From Pararoseburia sp963661325 (GTDB lineage Bacteria; Bacillota; Clostridia; Lachnospirales; Lachnospiraceae), in the NCBI GenBank assembly GCA_963661325.1, contig CAVLBP010000002.1, positions 1-50,008 of the forward strand: a DNA stretch of 50,008 nucleotides, given 5' to 3'. A program made the position numbers and the translations under genes. The notes beneath the pieces are model-generated. The model was not told the origin of the DNA, did no database searches, and worked only from the letters and a program-made list of their open reading frames with translations. Positions 14,861 to 23,399 of this stretch are shown piece by piece (the first letter of the stretch is position 1; the number at the start of each line of letters is the position of its first letter).

Positions 14861-16504
14861 CTACTCTGTGATATCAGCATACATGAAGTACCAGTATCCA
14901 TTAGATGAATGCCAAGCACCTGTGATCTTGCTGCTCATGAGATAGAAATCATTGTAGTAAGCGATTGGAATACAAGCATAGTCTTCCATAAGGATATCCT
15001 CTGCTTCATGAAGTGCTGCAGAACGCTCAGCTGTGTCAGTTGTCTGACGAGACTTCTCAATTGCTGCATCAAATGCTTCACTGCTGTACTTACCATCGTT
15101 GTTACCGTTTGTTGTGGTGAACAGTTCAAGGATGTTAGAAGGATCTGAGTAATCTCCTACCCAACCGTTACGAGCTGTCTGTGTCTCACCATTACGACGC
15201 ATTGGTGTAAATGATGCCCACTCAACAATGTTTACTTCTACATCGATACCAAGTTCGCCCCAAGCATCCTGCAGATACTCTGCAACAACTTTGTGGTAAC
15301 CGGAATCATTTGTTGTATAAGTAAGTTTTGGAAGTCCTTCGCCATTTTCATAGCCTGCTTCCTTCAGGAGTTCCTTAGCTTCTGCTAAGTTTGCATCGAA
15401 GTCAGATGTATCAATATATTCCTTACCGCCATTTGCATTCTCAGCGAAGTCAGATCCGTCTGTATCCTTCCAGCCAGGTCCTACAATGCTTCCTGCTGCA
15501 GAATAGGTTCCCTGCATCAGAGTATCAGCAACATATTCACGGTCAATAGCAAGTGAAAGTGCCTTACGTACATTGAGGTTATCAAATGGGAAAGAAGTAT
15601 CCTGCAGGTTCATTGTGATGTAGTATGTTCCAAGGATTGGCTCTACATAGAAGTCATCAGAATCCTTCAAAGAAGGGATCTCTTCTGTAGGAACATCCTT
15701 GATCATCAGGCATTCACCTGTCTGATATGCAGAGTATGCTGCATTTGCATCTTCCATCAGGTTGAACTTAATTCCGTCAAGCTTGATTGAATCAGCATCC
15801 CAGTAGTTCTCATTCTTTGTCATAAGGATGTAAGAACCAGGAACCCACTCTGTGATGTTGAAAGGTCCGTTTGAAATATAAGTATCTGCTGATACTGCCC
15901 AAGAATCACCGTTTTCTTCAACAGTTGCCTTCTGTACAGGGCTCAGTGTTGCAAATGCTGCCAATGACTCGAAATAAGGGCATGTATTTGCAAGATGCAC
16001 AACAAATGTCTGATCATCTGTTGCTTCTACGCCAAGCTTTGTGATATCGCCAGCGACTGCCTCGTCATATCCTTCTACCATAGAAAGTACGGTATCAGCA
16101 TATGGAGCTGCAAGTTCAGGATCGCATACACGCTGCCAGCTGTAAACAAAATCTTCTGCTGTCAGATCAGAACCATCTGACCACTTTAAGCCATCTCTTA
16201 AATGGAATGTGTAGGTAAGACCGTCATCGGATACTTCCCATGACTCTGCCTGTCCTGCTTCTGGATCTCCGTTCTCATCGAGTTTCAAAAGACCCTCGAA
16301 TGCGTGAAGAATCATCTCACCACCGTCAATTGCGGAGTTGAGTGCCGGATCGATTGTCTCCGGATCAGGACCAACTTCTACAGAAAGGATCTTTTCATCA
16401 GATGATGATGATGAAGATGATGAATCTGAACTAGATGATCCACATGCTACAAGACCTACTGTCATTGCAGCAACGAGTAATAATGAAATCACTCTCTTTT
16501 TCAT
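14861..16504 (-). CDS. oppA: Oligopeptide-binding lipoprotein of ABC transporter
   Basis: 547 residues. Lipoprotein signal peptide MKKRVISLLLVAAMTVGLVAC with the lipobox Cys at residue 21, then a run of Ser and Asp (GSSSSDSSSSSSSSDE) as a tether. The mature part is a family 5 extracellular solute-binding protein (EVGPDPETIDPALNSAIDGGEM near the start; FPFDNLNVRKALSLAIDREYVADTL in the middle). It captures peptides outside the membrane and hands them to OppBC. It is last in the opp operon, 86 bases after oppF, with two hairpins in the gap that may stabilise its message. AGGAGG precedes the ATG. Confidence 0.92.
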   Translation of the reverse strand: MKKRVISLLLVAAMTVGLVACGSSSSDSSSSSSSSDEKILSVEVGPDPETIDPALNSAIDGGEMILHAFEGLLKLDENGDPEAGQAESWEVSDDGLTYTFHLRDGLKWSDGSDLTAEDFVYSWQRVCDPELAAPYADTVLSMVEGYDEAVAGDITKLGVEATDDQTFVVHLANTCPYFESLAAFATLSPVQKATVEENGDSWAVSADTYISNGPFNITEWVPGSYILMTKNENYWDADSIKLDGIKFNLMEDANAAYSAYQTGECLMIKDVPTEEIPSLKDSDDFYVEPILGTYYITMNLQDTSFPFDNLNVRKALSLAIDREYVADTLMQGTYSAAGSIVGPGWKDTDGSDFAENANGGKEYIDTSDFDANLAEAKELLKEAGYENGEGLPKLTYTTNDSGYHKVVAEYLQDAWGELGIDVEVNIVEWASFTPMRRNGETQTARNGWVGDYSDPSNILELFTTTNGNNDGKYSSEAFDAAIEKSRQTTDTAERSAALHEAEDILMEDYACIPIAYYNDFYLMSSKITGAWHSSNGYWYFMYADITE

Positions 16505-16526
16505 ATTGTTTCCTCCTTCTAATATG

Positions 16527-16577
16527 GGCAGTTTTCTGTCACTGCCAAATTTTTATAAACACTGCGTGGATTCACGC
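16527..16577 (-). promoter_or_regulatory. Two hairpins between oppF and oppA
   Basis: GCGTG-AATC-CACGC (16577-16564 on the - strand) and GGCAGT-GACAGAAA-ACTGCC (16546-16527). Neither is followed by a T-run strong enough to call a terminator. They may protect the 5' end of a processed oppA message or attenuate transcription; inference only. Confidence 0.35.
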
Positions 16578-16590
16578 AAAGTCTATCATT

Positions 16591-17580
16591 TTACTGTACT
16601 GCATCTATATTGTGACATGCAGCATAATGTCCTGGAGATATCTCCTTGAATTCAGGCACTTCCTGTGCGCACTGCTCTGTTGCATATGGACATCTTGTTC
16701 TGAAACGGCATCCGCTCGGCGGATTCAAAGGACTTGGTACATCTCCCTCCAGAACGATACGCTTGCTCGCTCTTGCAAGTTTTGGATCTGCGATCGGGAT
16801 TGCAGAAATCAGACTCTTTGTATATGGATGAACCGGATGTGTTGTCAATTCATAACTATCTGCCAATTCAACCATTCTTCCCAAATACATAACACCGATG
16901 CGATCAGAGATATGCTTAACAACAGAAAGATCATGGGCAATGAAGAGATAGGTCAATCCCATCTCATCCTGCAGGTCTTCAAACATGTTGATAACCTGAG
17001 CCTGAATAGATACATCCAAAGCGGAGATTGGCTCATCACATACGATAAATTCCGGATTCACTGCCAAGGCTCTTGCTATACCAACACGCTGTCTCTGTCC
17101 ACCGGAAAACTCATGTGGATAACGGTTGGCATGTTCTGAATTCAGTCCGACACGCTGGAGCATGGAAATGATCTTTTCCTGTCTCTCTGCCTTATTTGCA
17201 GCAAGGTTGTGCGTATCAATTGCCTCGCCAACGATATCTGCAATCGTCATACGAGGATCCAGACTTGCATAAGGATCCTGAAAAACGATCTGCATTTTTT
17301 TACGATAAGGGAGCATCTCTGCCCACTGATTCTTCTCTACATCAAATACAACGTCACCATCATAGGTAAAACGCCCGCCTGTTGGCTGGTATAAACGAAG
17401 GAGTGCACGTCCGGTAGTTGTCTTACCACATCCGGACTCTCCAACAAGACCTAATGTCTCTCCGCGTGAAATGGAAAAATTAACGTCATCCACTGCCTGA
17501 ATATATTTTTTATGTTTACCATAGCCACCTGCCGGAAAATACTGACGCAAATGTTCTACTTCGATAAATTTATCACTCAT
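16591..17580 (-). CDS. oppF: Oligopeptide ABC transporter ATP-binding protein OppF
   Basis: 329 residues from ATG 17580 (MSDKFIEVEHLRQYFPAGG), with GGGAG six bases upstream. Walker A GESGCGKTT, ABC signature FSGGQRQR, Walker B FIVCDEPISALDVS, and the C-terminal Opp/Dpp extension with Cys residues (PSGCRFRTRCPYATEQC), which in related proteins binds an iron-sulphur cluster. It hydrolyses ATP with OppD to drive peptide import. Its start overlaps the OppD stop by eight bases, which indicates translational coupling. Confidence 0.93.
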   Translation of the reverse strand: MSDKFIEVEHLRQYFPAGGYGKHKKYIQAVDDVNFSISRGETLGLVGESGCGKTTTGRALLRLYQPTGGRFTYDGDVVFDVEKNQWAEMLPYRKKMQIVFQDPYASLDPRMTIADIVGEAIDTHNLAANKAERQEKIISMLQRVGLNSEHANRYPHEFSGGQRQRVGIARALAVNPEFIVCDEPISALDVSIQAQVINMFEDLQDEMGLTYLFIAHDLSVVKHISDRIGVMYLGRMVELADSYELTTHPVHPYTKSLISAIPIADPKLARASKRIVLEGDVPSPLNPPSGCRFRTRCPYATEQCAQEVPEFKEISPGHYAACHNIDAVQ

Positions 17581-18577
17581 TTGCTTCTCCCTTCTCCATG
17601 GCTTCTTTCTGATTGAGCCAGCACTGTGTATAATGAACATCATCAAACTGGGTTACCGGAGGCATCTGGCGCAAACATATCTTCATACATGCTTCACAAC
17701 GAGGTGCAAAAGGGCAACCTGCCGGAGGATTCAGAAGATCCACAGGTGTTCCTTCGATCGGTACCAGACGTTCATGATCCTTGGTGTCCAGTCTTGGAAT
17801 GGAACGAATCAATCCCTTGGTATACATATGATGTGGACGATAAAAAATATCGTCTGTTGTGCCATATTCGATAATTCTTCCCGCATACATAACTGCGATA
17901 CGATCACACATCTGGGCAACGACACCGAGATCATGCGTGATCATGATGATTGCCATACCCAGCTTGTCCTTGAGTTCCATCATCAACTCCAAAATCTGTG
18001 CCTGAATGGTAACATCAAGTGCTGTTGTCGGCTCATCTGCGATCAATAATTTTGGTTCACAAGCAAGGGCGATAGCGATCATGATACGCTGACGCATACC
18101 ACCGGACAACTCGTGCGGATACTGTTTCAGACGCTTCTCCGGTTCGTTGATACCTACCAGTTCCAAGAGTTCCTTGGCACGGTCGTATGCCTGTTGTTTG
18201 TCTTTATCTGTATGAAGTCGAATAACCTCCGTGATCTGATTGCCGACGGTATATACAGGATTCAAACTAGTCATCGGATCCTGGAAAATAATGGAGACTT
18301 CCTTACCACGGATGGCACGCATCTCCTTTTCGGACATGTTTTCAATCTCATGTCCATTAAAACGAAGCTGTCCGCCGATGATCTTTCCCGGATGGGCTGT
18401 CAGCCCCATAAGAGAATATGCCGTAACGGATTTACCGGAACCAGACTCACCTACAATACCTAAAACTTCGCCTTCTTTTAAATGAATGGATACATCATTC
18501 AGTGCCTTTACTTCTCCGGCCGGAGTGAAGAAAGAAAGACGCTCATGCTGTATGTCAACTAAATATTCTTCTGCCAT
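17573..18577 (-). CDS. oppD: Oligopeptide ABC transporter ATP-binding protein OppD
   Basis: 334 residues. Walker A GESGSGKSV, ABC signature LSGGMRQR, Walker B LLIADEPTTALDVT, and the C-terminal oligopeptide/dipeptide extension with Cys residues (PPAGCPFAPRCEACMKIC). It pairs with OppF as the heterodimeric motor under OppBC. The gene is 13 bases after oppC and overlaps oppF. Confidence 0.93.
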   Translation of the reverse strand: MAEEYLVDIQHERLSFFTPAGEVKALNDVSIHLKEGEVLGIVGESGSGKSVTAYSLMGLTAHPGKIIGGQLRFNGHEIENMSEKEMRAIRGKEVSIIFQDPMTSLNPVYTVGNQITEVIRLHTDKDKQQAYDRAKELLELVGINEPEKRLKQYPHELSGGMRQRIMIAIALACEPKLLIADEPTTALDVTIQAQILELMMELKDKLGMAIIMITHDLGVVAQMCDRIAVMYAGRIIEYGTTDDIFYRPHHMYTKGLIRSIPRLDTKDHERLVPIEGTPVDLLNPPAGCPFAPRCEACMKICLRQMPPVTQFDDVHYTQCWLNQKEAMEKGEANE

Positions 18578-18590
18578 AATACGCCCCTTT

Positions 18591-19637
18591 CTAACTCTTC
18601 ATCTTCGGATCAAATGCATCGCGAAGACCATCACCAAGCAGGTTAAAACTCAAAATGATCAAACTGATAACAACGGATGGAATAAACAAAAGATATGGAT
18701 ATGTTCCAATACCGTTGATCGCGTCACTTGCCAAACTTCCCAATGAAGGAAGCGGAACTGCAACACCCATTCCAAGGAAACTCAGGAAGGACTCCGTAAA
18801 GATAGAGGATGGGATCTGCAGTGTGGTTGTAACAATCAGAGTACCGATACAGTTGGTAAGCAAGTGGTTCTTAATAATCTTGCTATTCTTGACACCAAGG
18901 GCTTTTGCCGCTGTAACATACTCACTCTGTTTGAGCATAAGAATCTGGCTTCGTACCATACGAGCCATACCTACCCAGTACAAAAGGGCAAATACAATAA
19001 ATATACTAATCAGGTTGGTACCTACTACATTGACCCAGGCAAATCCCGGCTTCTCAGCCAGAGAATTTAACGGTGCCTTAAGGGCAAAAGATAGAAGTAC
19101 AATCAAAAGTACATCCGGTACGGTGTAGATGATATCAACGATACGCATCATGATCAAATCTACCCATCCGCCAAAGAATGCTGCAACCGATCCGTAAATA
19201 GAACCGATCACCAAAATGATCGCTGTTGCAATCAAACCGACCAAAAGGGAAATGCGGCTTCCCATCATAACACGGATGGCATAGTCACGTCCCATCTTAT
19301 CTGTACCAAAAATATGTGGAAAAACAGTTTCTCCCTCATCAATCTGTGCCTGTTCCGATGCGGAATAGGTAAATGGCGCCAGGTTATTAGCACCCTTGAT
19401 CTGCTGATCGTAGGAATATGGATAGAATGATGGAACGATAAATGAAAAGATCATAATCAAAATAATAACCACCAGGCTAACCATAGCCACCTTATTTTTC
19501 TTTAATCTGCGCATACCGTCTTTCCAGAAACTGACGCTTTCACGCATGATGATCTGACTTTGTTTTTCTTCCTCCGTTGCAGGGAGAAAATCATCAGGAT
19601 TTAAATCTATCTGAAAACTTAATGGATTTTTCTTCAT
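18591..19637 (-). CDS. oppC: Oligopeptide ABC transporter permease OppC
   Basis: 348 residues. A long N-terminal cytoplasmic part and one membrane segment (VAMVSLVVIILIMIFSFIVPSF) precede a periplasmic-type loop (about 70-125, FGTDKMGRDY), then five membrane segments with the coupling motif region EYVTAAKALGVKNSKIIKNHLLTN. It forms the membrane channel with OppB. The start is 10 bases after the oppB stop. Confidence 0.92.
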   Translation of the reverse strand: MKKNPLSFQIDLNPDDFLPATEEEKQSQIIMRESVSFWKDGMRRLKKNKVAMVSLVVIILIMIFSFIVPSFYPYSYDQQIKGANNLAPFTYSASEQAQIDEGETVFPHIFGTDKMGRDYAIRVMMGSRISLLVGLIATAIILVIGSIYGSVAAFFGGWVDLIMMRIVDIIYTVPDVLLIVLLSFALKAPLNSLAEKPGFAWVNVVGTNLISIFIVFALLYWVGMARMVRSQILMLKQSEYVTAAKALGVKNSKIIKNHLLTNCIGTLIVTTTLQIPSSIFTESFLSFLGMGVAVPLPSLGSLASDAINGIGTYPYLLFIPSVVISLIILSFNLLGDGLRDAFDPKMKS

Positions 19638-19647
19638 GTTCTTCTCC

Positions 19648-20565
19648 TTACTTTAGTGTAATACGTGGATCGATCAATTTATAAACGATATCTACAACCA
19701 CATTCATAACAATGATAAGGGTCGCAAGGAAGATCGTTGTTCCCATGATCAATGTGTAGTCACGTCCCTGAATTGCGCCGATGAACTCACCGCCAAGTCC
19801 CGGAATTGTAAAGATCTTCTCTACAACAAAACTTCCGGTTACAGTATAAGCAAGCAAAGGTCCAACATAGGTAACTACCGGCAGGATTGCATTACGAAGA
19901 GCATGTTTGAAAAGTTGTACTCTTCCGGATAATCCCTTCGCCTTGGCAGTACGCATATAGTCCTGACCCAAAACGTCCAGCATAGACGAACGCATCAGTC
20001 TCATAATATAAGCCGTCGGATAAAACGAAAGTGCTGCTACCGGCATAATATAATGCTTCCAGGAATTGAGTCCCATGGTCGGCAAAATCTTCGCCTTTAC
20101 GCCAAAGAAATACATGAGCACCGTACAAATAACGAAACTCGGCACAGCGATACCCAGCGTGGAAACAACGCTGATCAGGCTGTCCAAAAACTTGCCGCGC
20201 TTTAATGCAGCAATACATCCAAGAAGTACGCCCAGTACCAGTGATATCACAACAGAAATTGCACCGATCTTTGCAGATACCGGAAACTTCATTGCAATAA
20301 TATCAGCAACCGTACGTCCTCTTTGTTTTAAACTATCGCCAAAATCTCCATGAAGAGCACTGGTAATATAGGTGATATACTGCTCTCCCAATGGCTTGTC
20401 CAAACCATATTTGGCTTCCAGCGCTGCGGTCGCCTGGGCACTGATTGCCTTCTCTGATAAGAATGGTCCACCCGGAACCAGATTCATCAGGAAGAAAGTA
20501 AGTGTGGCCACTGCCCAGATTGTAACAATTGCAAGCGCTATTCTCTTTACAATGTACTTTACCAT
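19648..20565 (-). CDS. oppB: Oligopeptide ABC transporter permease OppB
   Basis: 305 residues and six membrane segments. Typical start MVKYIVKRIALAIVTIWAVATLTFFLMNLVPGGPF; coupling motif region DYMRTAKAKGLSGRVQLFKHALRN. First gene of oppBCDF-oppA, with AAGGAG 12 bases before the ATG and the predicted promoter about 90 bases upstream. The leader holds an inverted repeat AACGCAA/TTGCGTT (20610-20616 with 20639-20645), which might be regulatory. Confidence 0.92.
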   Translation of the reverse strand: MVKYIVKRIALAIVTIWAVATLTFFLMNLVPGGPFLSEKAISAQATAALEAKYGLDKPLGEQYITYITSALHGDFGDSLKQRGRTVADIIAMKFPVSAKIGAISVVISLVLGVLLGCIAALKRGKFLDSLISVVSTLGIAVPSFVICTVLMYFFGVKAKILPTMGLNSWKHYIMPVAALSFYPTAYIMRLMRSSMLDVLGQDYMRTAKAKGLSGRVQLFKHALRNAILPVVTYVGPLLAYTVTGSFVVEKIFTIPGLGGEFIGAIQGRDYTLIMGTTIFLATLIIVMNVVVDIVYKLIDPRITLK

Positions 20566-20657
20566 CTTTTTATTTTTCTCCTTCCAAGGTATTCTTAATA
20601 CCTAAAAAGAACGCAATAAAGCCATAACTTCCGCCCCGTTGCGTTCAATCGAGGGAT

Positions 20658-20667
20658 ATTATAGCAC
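20658..20667 (-). promoter_or_regulatory. Extended -10 promoter of the opp operon
   Basis: GTGCTATAAT on the - strand, about 93 bases before the oppB ATG. It is the same ten bases as at aspartate kinase and KDG kinase. No clear -35 box. Confidence 0.5.
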
Positions 20668-20839
20668 AGTGTCATAGCAAAGTCTACACCGAAATTTCAC
20701 GTTTTTCACATTTTCAACATATTACTTTTTCTGCGTAATTACGGCATCTGTGCTGCAGTTTGTATCCCATTTTCCATAATATTCAAAATTTGTATATCTA
20801 TTCAGTTATTGTCAGTTTCTTCCTATTATAAAAGCATAT

Positions 20840-22054
20840 TTATACACTTTTTATGATATTGCACACAATGTCCGTACAGGTATCCATACCCTCAATGGTA
20901 GTATGCTCATAAGGACCATGGAAACCATAACCACCGGTACCAAGATTTGGACACGGCAATCCCATAAAAGAAAGTCGTGCTCCATCTGTGCCCCCGCGGA
21001 TAGGAACCTCACGCGGCTCGATCCCAGCCATGCGGGTTGCTTCTTTTGCCCAGTCGATAATTTGCATGCATTCCTCGATCTTTGATTTCATATTGAGGTA
21101 GGATTCGCGGATCTCGACTTCTGCGCTTCCTTCACCATAAAGTTCGTTAATCTTGCTAACTGCCTGACGCAGCATTTCCTCCTTCTCGCGAAATTTTGTA
21201 AGATCATGATCCCGGATGATATATTCCATCTCTGTTTCTGCCACATCCCCATGTATATCTGTCAGATGAATGAAGCCCTCATATCCCTCTGTTTTTTCCG
21301 GAACCATTTGCTCCGGAAGCAGTCCATGTAACTGCATAGCCACTGTCATGGAATTTACCATAATATCCTTGGCACTTCCCGGGTGTACATTATTACCATG
21401 CACGGTCACCCTGGCTCCGGAAGCATTAAAGTTCTCGTATTCGATATTGCCTTCCAGATCGCCATCCAAGGTATAGGCATAGTCTGCGCCAAAATGCTCC
21501 ACATCAAAATGATCTGCACCTGCGCCGATCTCCTCATCCGGTGTAAAGCCGATACAGATCCTGCCGTGCGGAATCTTTTCGGCAATGATACGTTCCATTG
21601 CCGTCATGATCTCTGCAATGCCGGCTTTATCATCTGCACCAAGTAGGGTCGTTCCATCTGTTGTGATCAGGGTTCTTCCCTTATATTTTTTTAAATGCGG
21701 AAAATCTTTTACCGATAAAATTCTCCCACTGTTCCCAAGAACCACATCATCCCCATCGTAGTTTTCGTGAACGACCGGTCGTACCCCTTCTCCGCGGAAA
21801 TCCGGTGCCGTATCCATATGGGCAATAAAGCCTATGGCAGGCTTGTCCTCCATGCCCTCCGTCGCCGGAAGCGTACCGTAGACATAACACTGATCGTCTA
21901 CATGGGCATCTGCGATTCCGATCTCTTTCATCTCAGCTACCAGTTTGCGCGCAAGATCAAATTCTCTTTGAGCTGACGGTACCGTTTCACTTTTCTCATC
22001 ACTTGTCGTATATACCACGACATAATCCATCAATCTTTCATATGCTCGTTTCAT
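20840..22054 (-). CDS. pepT: Peptidase T (tripeptide aminopeptidase)
   Basis: 404 residues, normal for PepT, an M20 zinc peptidase that removes the N-terminal residue of tripeptides in the cytosol. Metal-binding segments are visible: GFIAHMDTAPDF (His and Asp), LLGADDKAGIAEIM (bridging Asp), FTPDEEIGAGADHF (catalytic and metal Glu), and a late His in GTGGYGFHGPYEH. A dimerisation insert lies at about 205-310. It follows the AlaX gene by 46 bases and lies just before the peptide transporter on the same strand, suggesting joint use of imported peptides. GGAG is ten bases before the ATG. Confidence 0.95.
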   Translation of the reverse strand: MKRAYERLMDYVVVYTTSDEKSETVPSAQREFDLARKLVAEMKEIGIADAHVDDQCYVYGTLPATEGMEDKPAIGFIAHMDTAPDFRGEGVRPVVHENYDGDDVVLGNSGRILSVKDFPHLKKYKGRTLITTDGTTLLGADDKAGIAEIMTAMERIIAEKIPHGRICIGFTPDEEIGAGADHFDVEHFGADYAYTLDGDLEGNIEYENFNASGARVTVHGNNVHPGSAKDIMVNSMTVAMQLHGLLPEQMVPEKTEGYEGFIHLTDIHGDVAETEMEYIIRDHDLTKFREKEEMLRQAVSKINELYGEGSAEVEIRESYLNMKSKIEECMQIIDWAKEATRMAGIEPREVPIRGGTDGARLSFMGLPCPNLGTGGYGFHGPYEHTTIEGMDTCTDIVCNIIKSV

Positions 22055-22100
22055 TTTCTTTCTCCAATCGTTTTCAATATCTGATTTTACCTATTTTCCC

Positions 22101-23303
22101 TTATGGTAAAACCGTCAGCACCCAATCTTCTGCCAACTGCGCCTTGGTTACTTGGACACTTCCCTGGATCATCTGCGCACCTCCGCCGCCTTTAGCATCA
22201 AAAGTCTCCCGCAGATAGTCCGCCTCCTGCCTGCAATCTTTTGTCCGGCTTCCCACAATGAACCGGTACCCCTTCTCATCACTTCCTGCAAAAATTGCAC
22301 AGTATCCCACATGGGCTTCTACCATGTCATTGACCACGCGGCGCATTGCCTTACTGTCACAGGCATCCGCAAAAAGAATCACATCCTCTGCATCTGCATC
22401 CAGACCTTTTGCCTCCTGCACCAGGATCTTTTCCTGCACCTGCCTGAGGGCATATGCCAGATTCTGGTTTTCCGCCTGCAAGCGCTTGATATGGCTCCCC
22501 AATTCTTCTTCTGAGGAACTGAGCAGTCCCATCATCTCATCCACGGTCTTTGCTTTCTGCCGGAAAGCATCCAAGGCACGAAAACCGCATAAGATGCTGA
22601 TCCGCACACCGCCCTTGTAATTCTGCACATGCATGACCTTGAGCCCGCCGACTTCGCCGGTACGTCTGACATGCGGTGCACAGCAGGCACAAATATCCAC
22701 GCCTGGGATCGTAACGATCCGCACCTGACCTTCCAATTCTTTTTTGCTGCGGTATTCCATAGTCTCTAACATCTGGGGTGTCGGGAAAGTGATCTCCAAG
22801 ACCAGATCATCCGCGATCACCTGATTGACCCTCGTTTCGATCGCAGTCACATCTTCCTGAGATAAAACTCCGTCAAAATCCATAGTCACTACAGAATCGC
22901 TCAGATGAAAGCCCACATTTTCAAAACCATAGGTAGAGTGCACGATACCGGAGAAAATATGCTCTCCCGTATGCTGCTGCATGTTGGAAAAGCGATAGTC
23001 CCAATCGATCTGCCCGTGTACCTTATCGCCCGGCTCCAGTTTTTGATCTACGACATGCACGATCACGCTGTCATGGATCTGCACGTCCAGGACGCGGCAC
23101 CGAGTCTTGGGACGCAGTCCATGCCCCAAATGCAGCCACCCCTGATCCGGTGTCTGCCCTCCCTGTTCCGGGAAAAAGAGGGTCTGATCCAAAACCACTT
23201 CGTAACGATTCTGCCCCTCTCCCAGGGCTTTTACCGCAAGGACATTGGCATCAAACTCCGTCTCATAAGGGAATTTATCATATAAACAATTTGTTTTTTC
23301 CAT
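22101..23303 (-). CDS. AlaX-type alanyl-tRNA editing protein (long form)
   Basis: 400 residues. It resembles the C-terminal half of alanyl-tRNA synthetase without the catalytic core: an N-terminal beta domain (FFPEQGGQTPDQGWL), the zinc-binding HTGEH (His111, His115) and CxxxH (Cys207, His211 in CACCAPHVRRTGEVG), a coiled-coil stretch at about 255-290, and a C-terminal DHHA1 domain ending with the Gly-rich FDAKGGGGAQMIQGS. Such AlaX-L proteins hydrolyse Ser- or Gly-tRNA(Ala) to protect translation. It precedes pepT and diverges from hflX. Its promoter has GTGCTATGAT at 23358-23349. Confidence 0.88.
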   Translation of the reverse strand: MEKTNCLYDKFPYETEFDANVLAVKALGEGQNRYEVVLDQTLFFPEQGGQTPDQGWLHLGHGLRPKTRCRVLDVQIHDSVIVHVVDQKLEPGDKVHGQIDWDYRFSNMQQHTGEHIFSGIVHSTYGFENVGFHLSDSVVTMDFDGVLSQEDVTAIETRVNQVIADDLVLEITFPTPQMLETMEYRSKKELEGQVRIVTIPGVDICACCAPHVRRTGEVGGLKVMHVQNYKGGVRISILCGFRALDAFRQKAKTVDEMMGLLSSSEEELGSHIKRLQAENQNLAYALRQVQEKILVQEAKGLDADAEDVILFADACDSKAMRRVVNDMVEAHVGYCAIFAGSDEKGYRFIVGSRTKDCRQEADYLRETFDAKGGGGAQMIQGSVQVTKAQLAEDWVLTVLP

Positions 23304-23348
23304 TCGATCACCTCATAGAAATTCGGCTTCTTCGCCACCTAATATCCT

Positions 23349-23358
23349 ATCATAGCAC
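23349..23358 (-). promoter_or_regulatory. Extended -10 promoter of the AlaX gene
   Basis: GTGCTATGAT on the - strand, 46 bases before the ATG; nine of ten bases match the boxes of lysC, KDG kinase and opp. Confidence 0.45.
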
Positions 23359-23372
23359 AAGCAGGGGATTTA

Positions 23373-23381
23373 TGGTATGAT
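23373..23381 (+). promoter_or_regulatory. Extended -10 promoter of hflX
   Basis: TGGTATGAT, a TGN-extended -10 box close to the hflX start. With it the message would begin near 23388, leaving a very short leader before either candidate ATG (23400 or 23415). Confidence 0.35.
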
Positions 23382-23399
23382 AAAAGGCACAAAAAAGAA

